From the NCBI GenBank assembly GCA_012295275.1, contig CM022670.1:5970161-6034160 (forward strand): a DNA stretch of 64,000 nucleotides, written 5' to 3'. The first letter of the stretch is position 1, and each line of letters begins with the position of its first letter. The notes beneath the pieces are model-generated. The model saw only the letters and a list, made by a program, of their open reading frames with translations. It was not told the DNA's origin and made no database searches. The translations under genes were made by a program, and so were the position numbers. Of this stretch, positions 26,801 to 41,054 are shown one piece after another. The DNA is from Chrysomallon squamiferum. Taxonomy: Eukaryota; Mollusca; Gastropoda; Neomphalida; Peltospiridae.

Positions 26801-27123
26801 TTTGATATGTGTTGATGAACAGACAATACATCTAAGTGTATCCCACAGCTTGAACAAATGATATGTTGTGCACATGTTGGAATTACTCATCAGTGAGTAA
26901 ACATGATTTATTTTCAATCTATCTGATCACTCATCTGGACTTTTACTTTGCAGGAAGTTGAGAAAATTTGAGTGAGAAAGATGATGAGAGTTTGGTAGCA
27001 GTCAAGAATAGAGTGCGTGTCCTTGTGGCATCATCAGTTTCATTATTTTACTTTTTTTGTTTTTATTTTTATTTTTTCCCCACATGATAATGTTTAACTT
27101 CAGTGAAAAAGATAAAAAGTTTA

Positions 27124-27181
<58 letters not shown>

Positions 27182-30100
27182 TTCTGCATTTTTGTGGGTT
27201 TTTTGGTTTGGATTTGTTATTAAATGTTTAGGCTTTAATTTCATAACTGTTTCTGTATTGGCACTGAAAAAGAAATGGTTTAAAAGTTGTTTAAGTCTAA
27301 TACTTGATATTTTGTTCTGTTATATAAATAAATATTTCTGATCTGTTAATTTATTTCAAAAGTTGTGAACCATTTTAATTTTTTTTTTTTTTTTTTTTTA
27401 TAATTAATGATAGGTTTTTCTTGGGAAAAAACAGTTACAGTTTGTTGAGGTTTTATTTATAAAATGAAAATATTTTTGGTAAATGAAGTATTGATGTGCC
27501 ACTGAAAGTGTCAAGAACGAGGTATGATTGGTGAAAGTGATAAATCTGTGGTGCTGGTCATGGTACCGAACCATACCGCGGTCTCCCACTTCTGTACGGG
27601 TTTGTGCGGCCATCTCGAGTTAAGTTTCAATAGCAGTAAGTGTAAAACAAAACATAATTTTCAGTTGATTAAATTTTAATTTTTGTTCTTAAATGCTGGT
27701 ATACATTGTTCATTGTTTTTTTTCATGTTGGAACTAACAGAAATCTATCGATGTATAATTTTATTTCATGGAATGTGATAATACTCAAATGTAACTAAAT
27801 TAAATATTCGCTTAAAAAACTGGTACAAAATATTAACTTGAATTAGTTTTTAATCTAACTTGTGCAGTTTAGTTATTGTATGGTTTTAAAAATTGTTTCA
27901 TTGATTTACATTTTTTATAGACTGTATTTGATGTCAGTAAAGTGATAGGATTTTTACTTATTATTATTTTTTTAAAGTATACATTTGTGTGTTTGCATAT
28001 AAGGTAGGGCAAGGCAAAATTTTATTGTCTGGATAACATTTAAATGGTAATATGTTAAATTCTAAGTTTGAGTTTTCATTATTTTTTTAAAAGGGTATAC
28101 TCTGGTTCCTTCAATTATCCTGTTGATTTAGTGATAAATTTAATACCGATGTTTTTTATTCTGCTTTTTAACTTGGAAACAGTAGTTGTTAATCTTGCAT
28201 TAAAACAAATTCTGCTAATGATTCATGGGTGAAAAAAACATTGTGACAAATTTTTTTGAATTTTTTACCTTATTTAATTTTTTCAATTTTTTTAAACAAT
28301 CGAAAACTGGTATCCAGTTTTATTTCCATAACAGTTGTAAAAAGTAATTTTTTCACTTTAAAAGAATCAGTATGTCAACTTGTTTATTGTTTTAAAAAAA
28401 AAAAGATAATAAATGAAAATTAATAAAACATTAAAATAATTGTTTGTGTATGAAATGTAAAATGTCAGTGAAAGATGATTAATTAAAATTTATAAAAAAT
28501 ATGACGCCCAACCCATGAAAAACAAAATAATAATAATTTGAATACTTTCCAAATATTTTTTCAGTTAAGTAATCCTGGTTAAATATCTGGGTTTTAATAC
28601 TGATATATTTAAAAATATAAAATAGTTAAAATATGTCTGTATTTAACTATTACTGTCAAAATAAAAAAAACATTAAGTACAATTATTTCAAATTTTGATA
28701 ATTTTTTTTTTTTTAAAATAACAAATTAAAAATAAATAAATAAATAAAGACATTTTAATAAAAATTTACTGAAATATAATTTACCAAACAATTGATTTCT
28801 CCAGTGTCCTCATACCATCAGCTGAAACCACTTCATTAAATTGTAATTAAAAAAAAAAAAAAAAAAAGTTTTAAACAAATAATTACAAACCATTGTACAC
28901 ATGATTGAAGATTTTATTGTGGTAAGAATATAAAAAAAAGGCAAACGCTCATCATACTTTTTAGAGGAAACCAATTGAGTTCATGAAAAAAACATTGTCA
29001 GATACCTGTTACTCTCATCATTGCACTTTTATACAAATTCCAAAAATTTTAAATAGCTTTTCAAAATGTGTTTATTTTCACTTTTCAAAGCAGAAATTAT
29101 AGCAGTTACATGTATATTTTTTTTTTTTTGTAATGATTCTTTAAGATATATTTCATTAAAGTATAAAATGAAGAAAATATATTTTGCATAGTTTTTTAAT
29201 ACTCGTTTTTCTTTAAATATATATTTATATATATACATATATATGCATTTTAAATTGAACTATTAATTGATTGTGAAATATTCACTATATTTAATTTGAA
29301 ATGGAAATAAGATCATAAATAAACTGCTGTTTTATCTATTTCTGATTTCATTTTCTTTTTTTCTTTTTTTTAAACAAGTGTCCACCTTTTTGTAAGTGAA
29401 GATTTTCATGTGTTGTAAAATAAGGCCTGCACTTGAATGATCTGGAAGAAACTGATTTGGTTACATTTCACCTCTTACAACTTATTTTTAAACAAATTCA
29501 TGACTTTACTTTTTAGAGCTGTCTAGTCACAAGAAATGTAAATACATACAAATTTGAATATATATATATATATGTATGTATGTATGTATATGTATATTTA
29601 TGGTAACAGTTGAACAAAAAACCAAGTCAGTAAACAGATATTTATTGAAATGCCTGCCTCATTTTGAATGAACTTGTAATTCTTCAAAATGGAAAAGATG
29701 GACACTAACTATAAAAATCAAAATTTTCTGATTTACATAACATATATACAGCAGTAATGAGAAAACAGATTACTTTTTATTACATCAGTAAACTTACATT
29801 ACGAAACATAAGAGTAATTTACTAATGCACTGTTATAATAAAACAAAATAACAAAAGATGTTTTACATGTATCGGTTAAAAGGTGACTGAAATGTAAAAT
29901 GAGCGTTTGCCTATGTTTTGATGTGATTGCTATACTTGTTATTAATATGCATTTCTTTGATTTCACTTTCTCAAGGGAGAGCACTGGTCTGTCGCCGTCC
30001 GGGAGGAGCGACCATTGCGACTCAGAGCATTATAGGTTTTTTATACCGTATGATTGTCTATCATTGTATACATGTACTTTTCACACATCAGACCACTCAC

Positions 30101-33100
30101 CATTTCACCAAAGAGTAAAAAAAAAAAAAAAAAGAAATTCAAATATAATCAATTCAGGAACTACCTTTTATTTGTACGGTAATTAATTATATTATTTAAA
30201 AATTATTAAATACATTATCAGTATGCAGTTTGAAAATATGATGTATTTTGCCTGTACATTTTTATTTAAAAAAAAAAAATAGAGGTATAGTATTAAACTT
30301 TAATAATAGTAAAGAAAACCAATATCCAAGAAGATAAAAGCATAATGGAACTATTTTTATTTTAGTCTTTTTTATTTTTTTTTATTAAATTTATTTTTTA
30401 AAATTCCTGAGTAAAATGTAATAGAGAAATAACATTATAACAAAATTTTATTTAAACTAAAATTCAGTTCAGATTATCTGTTAATGATTTCATGTAAATT
30501 TATTAATGTTAAATATTTCCAAAAGCATAACTGAGATAAGAAATGTTTGTTTTTATAAATATTTGTAATCTTTATTATGCATTTTAAATTTCATCACAGT
30601 ATAAACAATGAAACCACCAGTAAAATATAAATGTTAAGAAAATGAATTGATATTTAATTTTCTGCCATCCTGTCATCTTTTTTTTTTTTTTTATTTTTTT
30701 TTAAATTTATTGAATTTCTTTGGTAATCAAAAATTGAAAAAGAAAGTAGTTTACTGCAAAAGTTTATAACAGGAAATATATTTAAATTTCTGCCTTTTAA
30801 ATAAGCAATATTAATAGTAAATTAAAAAATAAAGTTAAAATTGTTCAAAAAATAAAATTTATAATCTGAATATTTCTAAGAAGTAAATAAATACTGAGTT
30901 GATGGAGAATATGGTAGAATGTTTTAATTTCTTTAAGAATATTTCTTCAATTTTGGCTTTTGATATATTTGGTGAAATGGTGAGATTAATCATTACATCA
31001 TTTTAATTTTTTTTTTTCACATCTTTAGTGACCTATTTTCAGGATAGTGTTCACAAGTACTTGATAGTTAAATTGGAAATCTCTGTAAATTCACAATCAT
31101 CACTTTATAAAAAATAATGTAAAAAATAATTCATTTAAAATTTTTAAAATATTTTTAAATGATTTTTCCTCCAACAGTTTATTTTAGCACATAATTTTTT
31201 AAAGTACTTGTGAGCACATTGGTATATTGTGTGAACATAGCATCAAGTCAATCTGATTTTTTTTTTTCATTAAATACATTTCAGATGGGGGTTGTATTAA
31301 TCAAATTTTATTAAAATCTTTAAATGTCAGACACATGTTTTGAACTGTCTGCTCTAAATTTGAAGGTTTCTTAAAATTACTAATTTATACACATACTGTG
31401 GATAGACTTTTTGCTCAGTTCACCTTAAAGACCAACAATCAAGTTTTATTTCAAAAATGTGAACAGTCATCATAAGATGCAAAAATTTCAAATCAAATTT
31501 TATTCATTAACAGCATAACTGGGATTAAAATTTAACAAAATTATTTATATTTCTGAGGGATGGGATTCAAACCATGTAATATAAGAATGAAGAAGATAAA
31601 ATTATGTTGTTAATTTCTCTATAACAACACATTTGCTTGTTGGTCAAACAGTTGATGCATTTGCATGTTTCTTTGCCTGCATGTCACAGTTTGGTGTCCA
31701 GTTAACATTGGTTTGTTTTCTTTCTTATCTCTGCAGTTTGGTATGTTTGAAACTATGACTAGTGCTTTTGTTGATGAGTTTCCAGAACTGCTCAGAACCA
31801 AGAAGGTTCTCTTCACTGCGGTCATGTGCTTTGTGGAGTTCCTCTTGGGAATACCCTTTGTCACACAGGTACATTTCACTGGCTTATTTCCAGGATTTTG
31901 TTGTTCATTCTTTCACCTTGGTGAAATTTTCTGCACATTACTTCCATGGTTTTGTTTATAATATTTATCGTAACAGAAATTAAACTTAATGTGAATTACA
32001 GAATTTGTTTTTGAAATTAATAAAGCCTAAGGCAGGCTTTTGTGAAGTCAGTTACATGGTTTAAGGAAATGCTCCTTCAATATTTTTCTTTCATGTACTT
32101 GAAAACTGTTTCATTAACAACTTTGCACTGAAAGGCAAAACCAATACTTATTTAAAATGTAATAAATAAATCTTACACTTCAGGGAGGAATCTACATACT
32201 GCAGGTGATGGACTGGTACTGTGCTACATTTTCTCTGATGATTCTCTCACTCACAGAATGTCTTGTCATTGCCTGGGTCTACGGTTTGTTTTACTTCACT
32301 TCCACTAGCACAGCACTTGCTTCATGTTATAAACAGTAGACAAAATTATTTAAATCCAGTACAATTTTTTTTTTTTGACTGCCATTTAGTAAAAACAGTA
32401 AATAAAAGATAGAAAATGTAACATAAATATATAGATAAAACAGTACCCACATTAAAATTTACTCTACAAGTTGTTCATAACTATAGTATGCCATAGAAAA
32501 GGTATTTTCACAGGCATCTACATGCTTTTGTTGTAAACACTTGGAAAAAAATAAATTTATCAAATCTTGATATTTCATCATTAGACCTCCATGCATTAGT
32601 ATAAACATACTCTTACATGTCACATGTTCCATCATTGCAGTGGACCACCTGAGTCATAATTTTAATGTTTGTTACAATTTTCTGATGTCAAGTAGATTTT
32701 CTTTCAGGTATTGACCGATTTTTCAAAGACATTGAGTTGATGATTGGGTACAAACCTCACAAAATCTGGAAAATCATGTGGTGCTACATCACCCCAGCAA
32801 CAATTGTTGTAAGTCTGTCATAGCTGCATTTACTTTTGTTGAGTTGATGTGTTTTGAGAAGATTGATGGGAAGTGTAAATATAGATTAGTTTATTAATGC
32901 AAGTAGTCAATGAAACATTATAAACTGTTTACTTCAGCAAGTATTTTTTTTTTTTAAATTAAACAAATTTTATTCTTTTCTTTTTTTTTTTTTTTATAAA
33001 ACATACATTAAAACAAATTTTTTCAAAATGAGATTAGTTCAAAATAAATTAATTTCTGTTCTACAGTTTATCTGGCTGTTCAGTGTGACCCAGCTGAAGC

Positions 33101-33671
33101 CAGTTACATATGGTGATTATGAATACCCAGTGTGGGCCATTGCCTTTGGCTGGATGCTCGGGCTTATTTCTCTTATTCCCATTCCTGTGATGATGGTTGT
33201 TGCTATTACAAAGGAAAAGGGACCTTTGATGCAAGTAAGTTGATTAATTGTTTAGTCCTCAGTGCCTCCTTTCAGCTATTTCCCACTTCAGTCAATCCAT
33301 TACAGTAATTAAAAGAATAGACAAGTGGACAAATATGTCCATATTGACAAATTGTAAAATGTGTTTGTGAGAGAGGCAGTATAACATTTAATACTAAAGT
33401 ATCAATAATAAAAGCTTTACATTCTATTTTTTATATCTTTTTATTTGTTAATTTTTTTTAGCGCATCAAGAAGTTGCTTAAGCCTGCTGAAGACTGGGGT
33501 CCTGCTGTTCACATTCACCGAGAGAGGTATCTGTCAACTCTTCCAGACAGAGATTCTCTGATTTCCAAACCATCAACTTCACCTGCTCCCATCACACCAA
33601 GTGTCAAAGACGGTCCTGAACAAACAGTATTATTGTCAGGTGACAGCAGCATGCCAGAAAGCCGGTTTTGA
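20303..33671 (+). CDS. SLC6 Na+/Cl--dependent transporter, glycine-transporter-like, 14 exons
   Basis: Twelve-TM plasma-membrane symporter that takes up a small amino acid or neurotransmitter with Na+ and Cl-. Exons: 20303-20326 (tentative), 21543-21726, 22029-22160, 22628-22925, 23172-23304, 23629-23763, 24376-24479, 24770-24894, 25113-25225, 31737-31868, 32184-32283, 32708-32808, 33067-33234, 33462-33671. Phases all agree and give 652 aa. TM1 has [15 protein letters not shown] (Na+ site, Asn56). Extracellular loop 2 has the Cys pair [10 protein letters not shown] and five N-glycosylation sequons. TM6 has [12 protein letters not shown] with Trp at about residue 319, in the place of the bulky Trp that distinguishes glycine transporters from GABA and monoamine carriers. 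[12 protein letters not shown] and a C-terminal [13 protein letters not shown] also match the GlyT1/GlyT2 pattern. The cytosolic tail is Ser/Pro-rich. The family is certain and glycine is the most likely substrate. Exon 1 (MGFFKIEK) rests only on phase, donor and an upstream stop. Confidence 0.88.
23781..23837. repeat. (CA)n microsatellite in SLC6 intron 6
   Basis: About 28 ca units starting 18 bases after the exon 6 donor. Confidence 0.95.
27535..27625 (-). other. CpG-bearing islet with short open frame in SLC6 intron 9
   Basis: On the minus strand ctcgagatggccgcacaaac begins an ATG frame of 69 codons. Its first third is GC-rich (contains ccgcgg) and the rest dissolves into AT-rich intron sequence. 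A possible donor (cgcg|gtatgg) follows about 40 bases after the ATG. It could be a first exon, a fragment of an inserted element, or nothing; no family is recognised. Confidence 0.3.
29970..30133 (+). mobile_element. possible short retroelement with poly(A) end
   Basis: A GC-richer segment (ctgtcgccgtccgggaggag and following) inside AT-rich intron runs for about 130 bases and ends in an A run at 30117-30133, the shape of a short retroposed insertion. It contains a 5-bp stem (gtcgc...gcgac). I could not find a convincing target-site duplication or a tRNA-type B box, so the call is weak. Confidence 0.3.
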
Positions 33672-34766
33672 TATGGGTGTGTGTAAAAAAAAAAAAAAAA
33701 ATGGACAAGAGTACTAACATGAATCAGACGACATAACATGAAGACTTGTTTCAGTGGTGTGTACTACAGTATGCATCTTAACATTTAGAACAATATTAAG
33801 TGTCTGGATAACAGCTGGAATCAGATTGTTGCTGACATCAAGAATGTGTTGTGAGAAAATGTGTATAAATGTTAACAGAACTGTACAGGCAACATTAGCA
33901 GTCATTGTAATGGCAGTGCAGCTTATGGAAGTGAATGACAGCTGCAAGTAGTATGAATGTTTTATTTTTATGTGTCAGAAGCTACAGCTTTAATGTCATG
34001 TATAGTATTGTTGCTGCATACCAAAAACAAAGGACAATCAGTCACAGGTATTATGAAGCAAGTAATATTGACAAAGACCTGTTTGTGTCACAAGGTGCGA
34101 CCAATCATGTTTGCAAGTCAAAAGGTAACAGTGATTGAAAAAAAAAAAAAAAAAAAAAAATAATATCTCTTCTTAAGTAACAAAGCTTAACATTTAAAAC
34201 TAATAAAAACAGCAGTTGATCTGCAGACATCCCAAATTTTTAATCAAGAATTGTTCAGGAAAAAAGATTAAAATTTTATTTTAAAGCTTTTCAAACAGTT
34301 GTTACTAAGGATACACATTATTGAAATAAATGAAGATAACTTTGTATTAATTTAGTAATAGATACGCTGCAATACAGTGAAGTTACTGAAATGCACTGAT
34401 GATTGAACAAAGTACCTTGCAGTAAAATGCTTTAACATCCCTGTAACCTGACCAAAGTTAGTCATTCCTTACATTTTACTCAAGCTTTAATACACTCATT
34501 TATTTATTTATAAACATAGATTTTAAATTCTAATAGCTTTATTTTATAACAAATTTTTTGCCAAATTATGTTTATTGAAAAAAATCCAAGAATACTATTA
34601 TTCTTAACCATATCAGTTATTCAGACCTTGTATAAGGTCAGTTTCAAGCTTTAACTTTCATTTTAAATTGTAAAAATCTAGTCCAAAAATATTTTTATTT
34701 TTAAAATGATTGTTTGCCCTGTTTATAATTTACAGAACAATCTGTGTGTGTATATGTATATGTATG

Positions 34767-34800
<34 letters not shown>

Positions 34801-36320
34801 ACACTTTTTTTTTAAATTATCTTGAAAAGGTGGATACTTTTTAATTACTTTGGTTGTATGTTATATAAAGATGTACAAATTTTTAATTAATATTTTAAAA
34901 GTTTAGTAGAATACATTTGACCAAAGAATGATAATGAAAAGCAATATTAGCCATTGAATGAAAAATTGTTTTGGCTCTAAACAGATTTTTTTTTAATCTT
35001 ACACATTTTCTTTAAAATAAAAATGAAAAAAATGCCAAAACAAAGGTTTATTTGAGCTTTACTATTATTGTGTAACAATTTACTAATACTTGTTAAAAAT
35101 GAATTTGAATTTGCTCCTAGGTGGAAATAAAATAATAAACTTTTTTCAGTATTTTTCTTTCTATGTAATTTTTATCATTTTTTTTAATGTTTTGAAAAAC
35201 TGGGGCAAGGATATATTTAAGAAAATAATTCATATAAGATGCAAAAATTGTTAATTTAAACCTGCTAAATAGAGGCTAATCTACTTTGTATGTGAACAGA
35301 TCCAGATTTGTGAAGTTTTGACTTTATTACCACACAGTTCTTTGTGCTGGTAAATAAAAGATTTGGTTTTTTTGCTAAATGCCTTTGATAAAAAAAAAAA
35401 AAAAAATAAAAAAAGAAAAAAAGTTTGTTTATTTTAAAGGTTACTTTTATGAACTTTTTTTTAAAACTGAAATTTTTTATTCAAATGTTTAATATTTTTA
35501 CAAAATGCCTTTTTGATATTTTTTTATAAAAAAAAAGTGCAACCCAAGATGTTATACCACTGATTGCCTCTTGTCATTACAGATGACAACTAATGTTAAG
35601 ATTTCAGGATTTTCTATTTGTATGCAACCTCTATAGATTAATACTAAAGATAAATGTCTACAGCAATTTATCTACATTTATTTTTCATTTAAAAACAAAA
35701 GGAAACAACAAAGTTTTGTCTAGTTAACAAAGACACTAGATCCTGTTCACATAAAATCATGTTTATAAAATACAAGATACACAGTTATCTGACAATCACA
35801 TTAAACCAGTGTACCATGAAATAAGACAACATTGCTTATAAATCAACTACCTACTGGTGTATTTATTATAAATAATGAAAAGTTACTGGTTTGAAGACAG
35901 CAGATGTTAATGGACAACACATAATGACGTATGCTGATTTGTAAGAAATTGTCTGGTTGAACTAAATTTTAAATCCTGTCTTTAAATTCTGATACTCCAT
36001 TCACAGTTCAGTTCAAATAAATATATTTTTTTTTTCTTATCATTTCATAAAAACAAATTTGTTTTAGAAATCTACTTGATATGATCTTGGAGAAATGATC
36101 CTTCATTAAGAAATTAACTATAAACATATTCCTTTAGTGATAAATTAATGATTTAGTCACAAATAACTGATTGGCAATAAATTAACTAAGAAAAGCCAGA
36201 AATCTGTTATGATTTCTCATTTTGCTGAAACAGACTAAAACAGCTTATCTTTTGTCATGATGAACTCTTGTAATTCAGCAAGCACTAAATATTTACGTTC
36301 TCAAAAACTGTTGTCACCTC
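33672..36320. other. convergent 3' flanks of SLC6 gene and PPME1
   Basis: The 2.65 kb between the two stop codons should hold both 3' UTRs. On the plus strand possible poly(A) signals for SLC6 include aataaa words near 34325 and 35126. On the minus strand tttatt words near 35430, 35678 and 35856 could serve PPME1. A (TATG/TA)n tract lies at 34741-34800 and an A-rich run at 35390-35420. Which signals are used cannot be told. Confidence 0.5.
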
Positions 36321-39300
36321 TCAACATGCAGGGAAAACTCTGCAAAGACAATAAAGATCTATAATTTAAATAATCAGTATTTGCAACTTTCAAACAGCTA
36401 ATTTGTAATTTATTTTCAATTTACCATTTTTTAACCATACAATTTGACAATTAAGAAAAATTATTATGACAAAACTAATCTGAAATAACAAATGAAAGAT
36501 GTGATAAAAATAATTTTAACAGGTAGTTTTCCCTTCATGTGATTCCATCTGTGTACTTTGGAAAATACAAGAAAATAATTTAAAATACAAAAATAATTAT
36601 TTAGAAACACAGATAATAAACTCTTACAAAACGAATCTAGTACGTAGTGAACATTGAACAAAGTTAACCTTTGAAAATTGGCTGTTGGCTCTGCAATTTT
36701 GTGTCGAACCATAAATGTGGCAAGAACATCAGCAACCTGAAAAACATACAATTCAGTTGGGTAAAAAATACTAATTTAGTAAACTCACATGAATCTTGCT
36801 ACATTCACCATCTAACAGAAAGGATTTTTATTTTAGTAAACTCAGGTGAATCTTGCTACATTCATCTAACAAAAAGGATTTTTATATGTACGTATATTTT
36901 TATTTATATTTATTTATTTATTTTATCTGAAGGCTCAATAAAATACTAATTTTAAAATATTTACTTTATCAGGGCAATCTTCATGCACTGCATGGCCACT
37001 CTGTGGTAATACCTGCATCTGGAATTTACCTGGATATAAAAAGTTACAAAATTCACTAATTTAATTCTTTCAGACATACACACACTCACGTAATACATAA
37101 ACATACACACACACACACACACACACACGTATATATATATATATATAAAACAGCTGATACAAGATTCTTTAGAAAATAAAATATTAATTTCATTGGAAAG
37201 GACAATTCACAAACACCAAAATAACTGCAACATGAAAATATCTCTCTGCAGTTATTTTTAATTTTGTACTGAAAAGTAACAATGGTTATACTCACCCTGC
37301 ATTTGTCCAATAGTTAAATCTTTATCTAGTCTGTCCATACCTGAAAATAAACATAAACAACTGAAACACAAATATAATCTAAAGTATGTTATTATTCCTT
37401 TTTAAATAATATTTTTCATTATTGTTTGTTTTCTGTTTTATTTTTATATATATTTTTTTTTAAATTCTTATGAATTTAATTACAATAATCAATAATTATA
37501 AAGATATCCCAGATATATGAACATTCAGAAATTAAAATTACATTTTAATTAAGAGATCCTAAGCAAGTCTGCTTTTAACAATATTTTACCTGCGAGAATG
37601 AGCAACTTTGGTACATTACAAGACAAAAACTTCTGTGACAAACCCTGAAACCAATCTGAAACAGAGAAACACACACAAATAACACAGATATATCCTGAGA
37701 AACTGTACTTTTTAAAATATATTTTTATTTATTTTCTATTTAAGATGAGATAATAAAATGGCAGACTAACCTTTCCAGAAACGTTCTGTTTCAGACAGGT
37801 TTATCCTCCAGGTGTAACTGTGAGAAACCTGAGAAAAAATATATAAAAAAATCAATCAAATTCCAATAAAAAAACTTTAAAATAAATAAATTAAAATATT
37901 TATATTAAGATTGGTGTTTCAGAGTAATAGAAGAAATCTGTAAAACTGATTTTCAGTGTGGACTGAACACTCACGAATTCAATAATATTACACAGACACC
38001 ATTATTAGAAATAAATATACTTAAACTGAAATCAAATGACTATTCCACAATACACCACCAACATACCTGTCCCTCCAAATACTGACCTGTGATTTACTGC
38101 TTTGTTCACCTTTGTCCTCCACTTCATCCCCCTCATTCCCCACCTCTCCCTCCTCTCCTTCCTCTCCCTCCTCTGGAATACTTGTAGAGGATGTACGCTG
38201 AACTTGTTCTAACTCAGATGAGGCCGTCTCATTAGTATCCACACTGAAAACAATTTTTATACATTTAATTTTTATAAATCAATTCACTAGGCTGCTAATT
38301 AAACACTTTTATTTACTGGTTAAATTATTAATACTATTACCAAAAATACTTTCTAAAATATCAGTATAGATTGCTGTGACAATGACTTAACAAAAACTGT
38401 GACTGCACACTTTCTGAATATTTAACTGTTTAGCATACAGATTAAAATCCTATGGATATGGTGGTTACAAAATAATTGAAAACAAAGAATTTCACTACTA
38501 AATGAAGTTTACCATTTCACTTGTCCAACCATGGACACTCTGGCTGATTCGAGATTTTTTATTTGTCCAGTCCGAACTCTAAAATGAAGAGAGCACAGAC
38601 ACTGACAAGGCTTTAACAAAATACTGTTGTCAGATACTTTCAAGTATTTGAATATTATATCCTAAAACCAAACTGAACTAATATGTTGGTAGAATGCTGT
38701 AATCTTAAGAAACCTTAAACAATGCTTATATTAGACACAGAGAGATAACCCACAATTACTCAAATGTGTGACAAAACAGTCACAAAAGCAAACCTACAAA
38801 CTGCTCTTACTAAACTTATTCAGCTTTGTTATACTTAGTAAATTCATTTTTATTTATTTATTCCATTTTATTATTTTTTTTTTTTTTTAAATCTGAAATT
38901 TGGTTGTTCATTTTCCTACATCCATTCTATTGCCTGGTCTAAAGTTTTGAATGACTTTGGTCTTCCTCGAAGAAAACTCTGCATACTTGTTAGAGCATCC
39001 AGTGCTGTGCCTGAAAACATTAATATTAAACAAAATATCAATAAGAAATTAAATTTAAATTTTGAAATTATAATAAACATAAAATGTAAAAAGAAAAATA
39101 ACTATAAATACAGAAAAATAAAAATGAATGAACTAGATAAACATGCAACAATGAGTAAATATTTGGCAGACTTGCCATATCTATCAACGTAATTATTTAT
39201 TATAAATCTTTTTAAATCACAATAAAAAAAAATTAAATTATGAAACACTGGAAACTGTTATTATTAGCTAACAAAAGATGAAACCATACACTGATAAATA

Positions 39301-41014
39301 CACTTACCTTCTACAACATCTATAACACAAAGTCCAACCAGAGAGGAAATTGAGTCTTTCAGTGCTGTGTTCACTGCAATTGCTCCACCCATACTGTAAC
39401 AACATAATAAAAACAGCATAGTCACTACAATTAGTACTTCTACATCTTAAAATTATTATTATTAAAAACCACCTTCCTCAAATTCCCATCAACTTTAATT
39501 GGCCATAACATTATAAAGTATTCACATTTAGTTAATAACATTAATTTGAGTTAAGAGCATGAAGAGAAAGGATAATTATACTCCTTTAACAAGAAATGTC
39601 AGTTTATAGCAGGCAGGTAAAGTAATGCATCAGATTTGATCTAGCTTGGATTGGAAATGGATTAAATAAGCAAACGTCATTTCTGAATAGACATGATTTA
39701 GTTGTTTGTATTACTCTGTGATTTTTTTTGTTTTGTTTCATTTATGCCATGAAAAATAATAACAAAAAACCAAGAATAAACAAAATAATAATTAAAACAA
39801 GTGCACAGATCACACACTGAAGGAGAATTTGCTTGCTGTAGATCACATGCCAAAGTAGTACTGAATTTTTTTATGAATATTAGCAACTGCCAATGTGATA
39901 GAGAAATGAATGAGCTATCAAAAAGAAGTGCATGGAGACAAGAATCTGAAAATGTTCATAATTTGAGACGGGCAAAATATGACTTAAGACCTGACTCAAT
40001 GTAATGGATCACATTAACAAAAGATCAGGTCCACATGAACTTAGGGTGGGTTACAGCTGAATGATACAGAGTCAATATTAGAATTAATTCTGAAAGGTTG
40101 TTAAAAAAACTTTAAAAGTATCAACATTGGGCCTTTCATATTTGATCAGAATAATATAATGCAATTTATACATGAATAGAGTAATGAAAAAACAGACATA
40201 CAGACAGACAGAATTAAAACACAATGAAAAACATCCACTTCACAACAGATCTGAACAATAAATCTGGCATTGGAGACTCAGTCTGTAATGAATATGCTCT
40301 ACATAACATATTGATAAAGAAAACTGAATAGAAATTTGATACAAAATCTGAATCTCTCACCTGTGACCTACAAGAATGATTTGAGGTGGATTATCTTTAT
40401 ATCGAGCCTGGATCACATCACAGACATCTCTGAAAAATATTTACAAATTATATACATAAGTAATAATAAGACTATAAATAAAAAAAGAAATTTCTGTACA
40501 TTTTCTTCAGTTAATTTGTTCTTCAAACACTTATCTGATCCTGTGAAAAACTGATGTATTTATTTCACTTTGTAACAATCTGATACAGCATTTTCACAAA
40601 CAAGAATAAAACAAAATAAATGAATTTTATTAAAATAATATTTAAAATGAATAAAAATCATTTAAAAATCATTTTAAAGAAATATGCTGTGTGTAGTATT
40701 TATAACTATCACACCTGTAGTTCACAAATCTCAACTAGTAACAACACACACGTGTAATTTAAAGTTTAACAGTGATACCTGGCCAGTGTTTCTATGGACA
40801 GGTCTTTATCATCTGTGGTTTTCGTATCACCTAAAACAATAAACAAGTATATGGAAATAACATCAGACATGAACAGTAACAGGATCAATTCTTCATAGTG
40901 CATCCACCACCTGTTTCCTCTTCCAGAAAATGTGAGATAATTGTTTAGCAATGAAAAAGAATTTTAGGATTCCTTGACTGATAAAAACAGCACAGAATGG
41001 GTTTATTCTCTATA

Positions 41015-41054
<40 letters not shown>

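Larger units (their letters stand above)
25226..31736 (+). other. 6.5-kb ninth intron of the SLC6 gene
   Basis: By far the largest intron of this gene. It is mostly AT-rich with T/A runs and one (TTA)n tract at 27126-27182. Two islets of CpG-bearing sequence stand out, at about 27535-27625 and 29970-30120. Near 26550-26600 the words gcttacctcacattg and agttcaagttgtgggatt resemble a decayed tRNA-type B box, possibly an old SINE. No nested gene can be supported. Confidence 0.6.

Noticed and set aside
20303-33671. SLC6 gene as a GABA, taurine or monoamine transporter
   Set aside because: The TM6 Trp, the LPWxTC...WNT loop and the DWGP...RERY tail fit the glycine-transporter pattern better.
39801-40004. 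67-codon plus-strand frame in PPME1 intron 6
   Set aside because: Ordinary composition but no recognised family, no splice partners and no leader; most likely chance.
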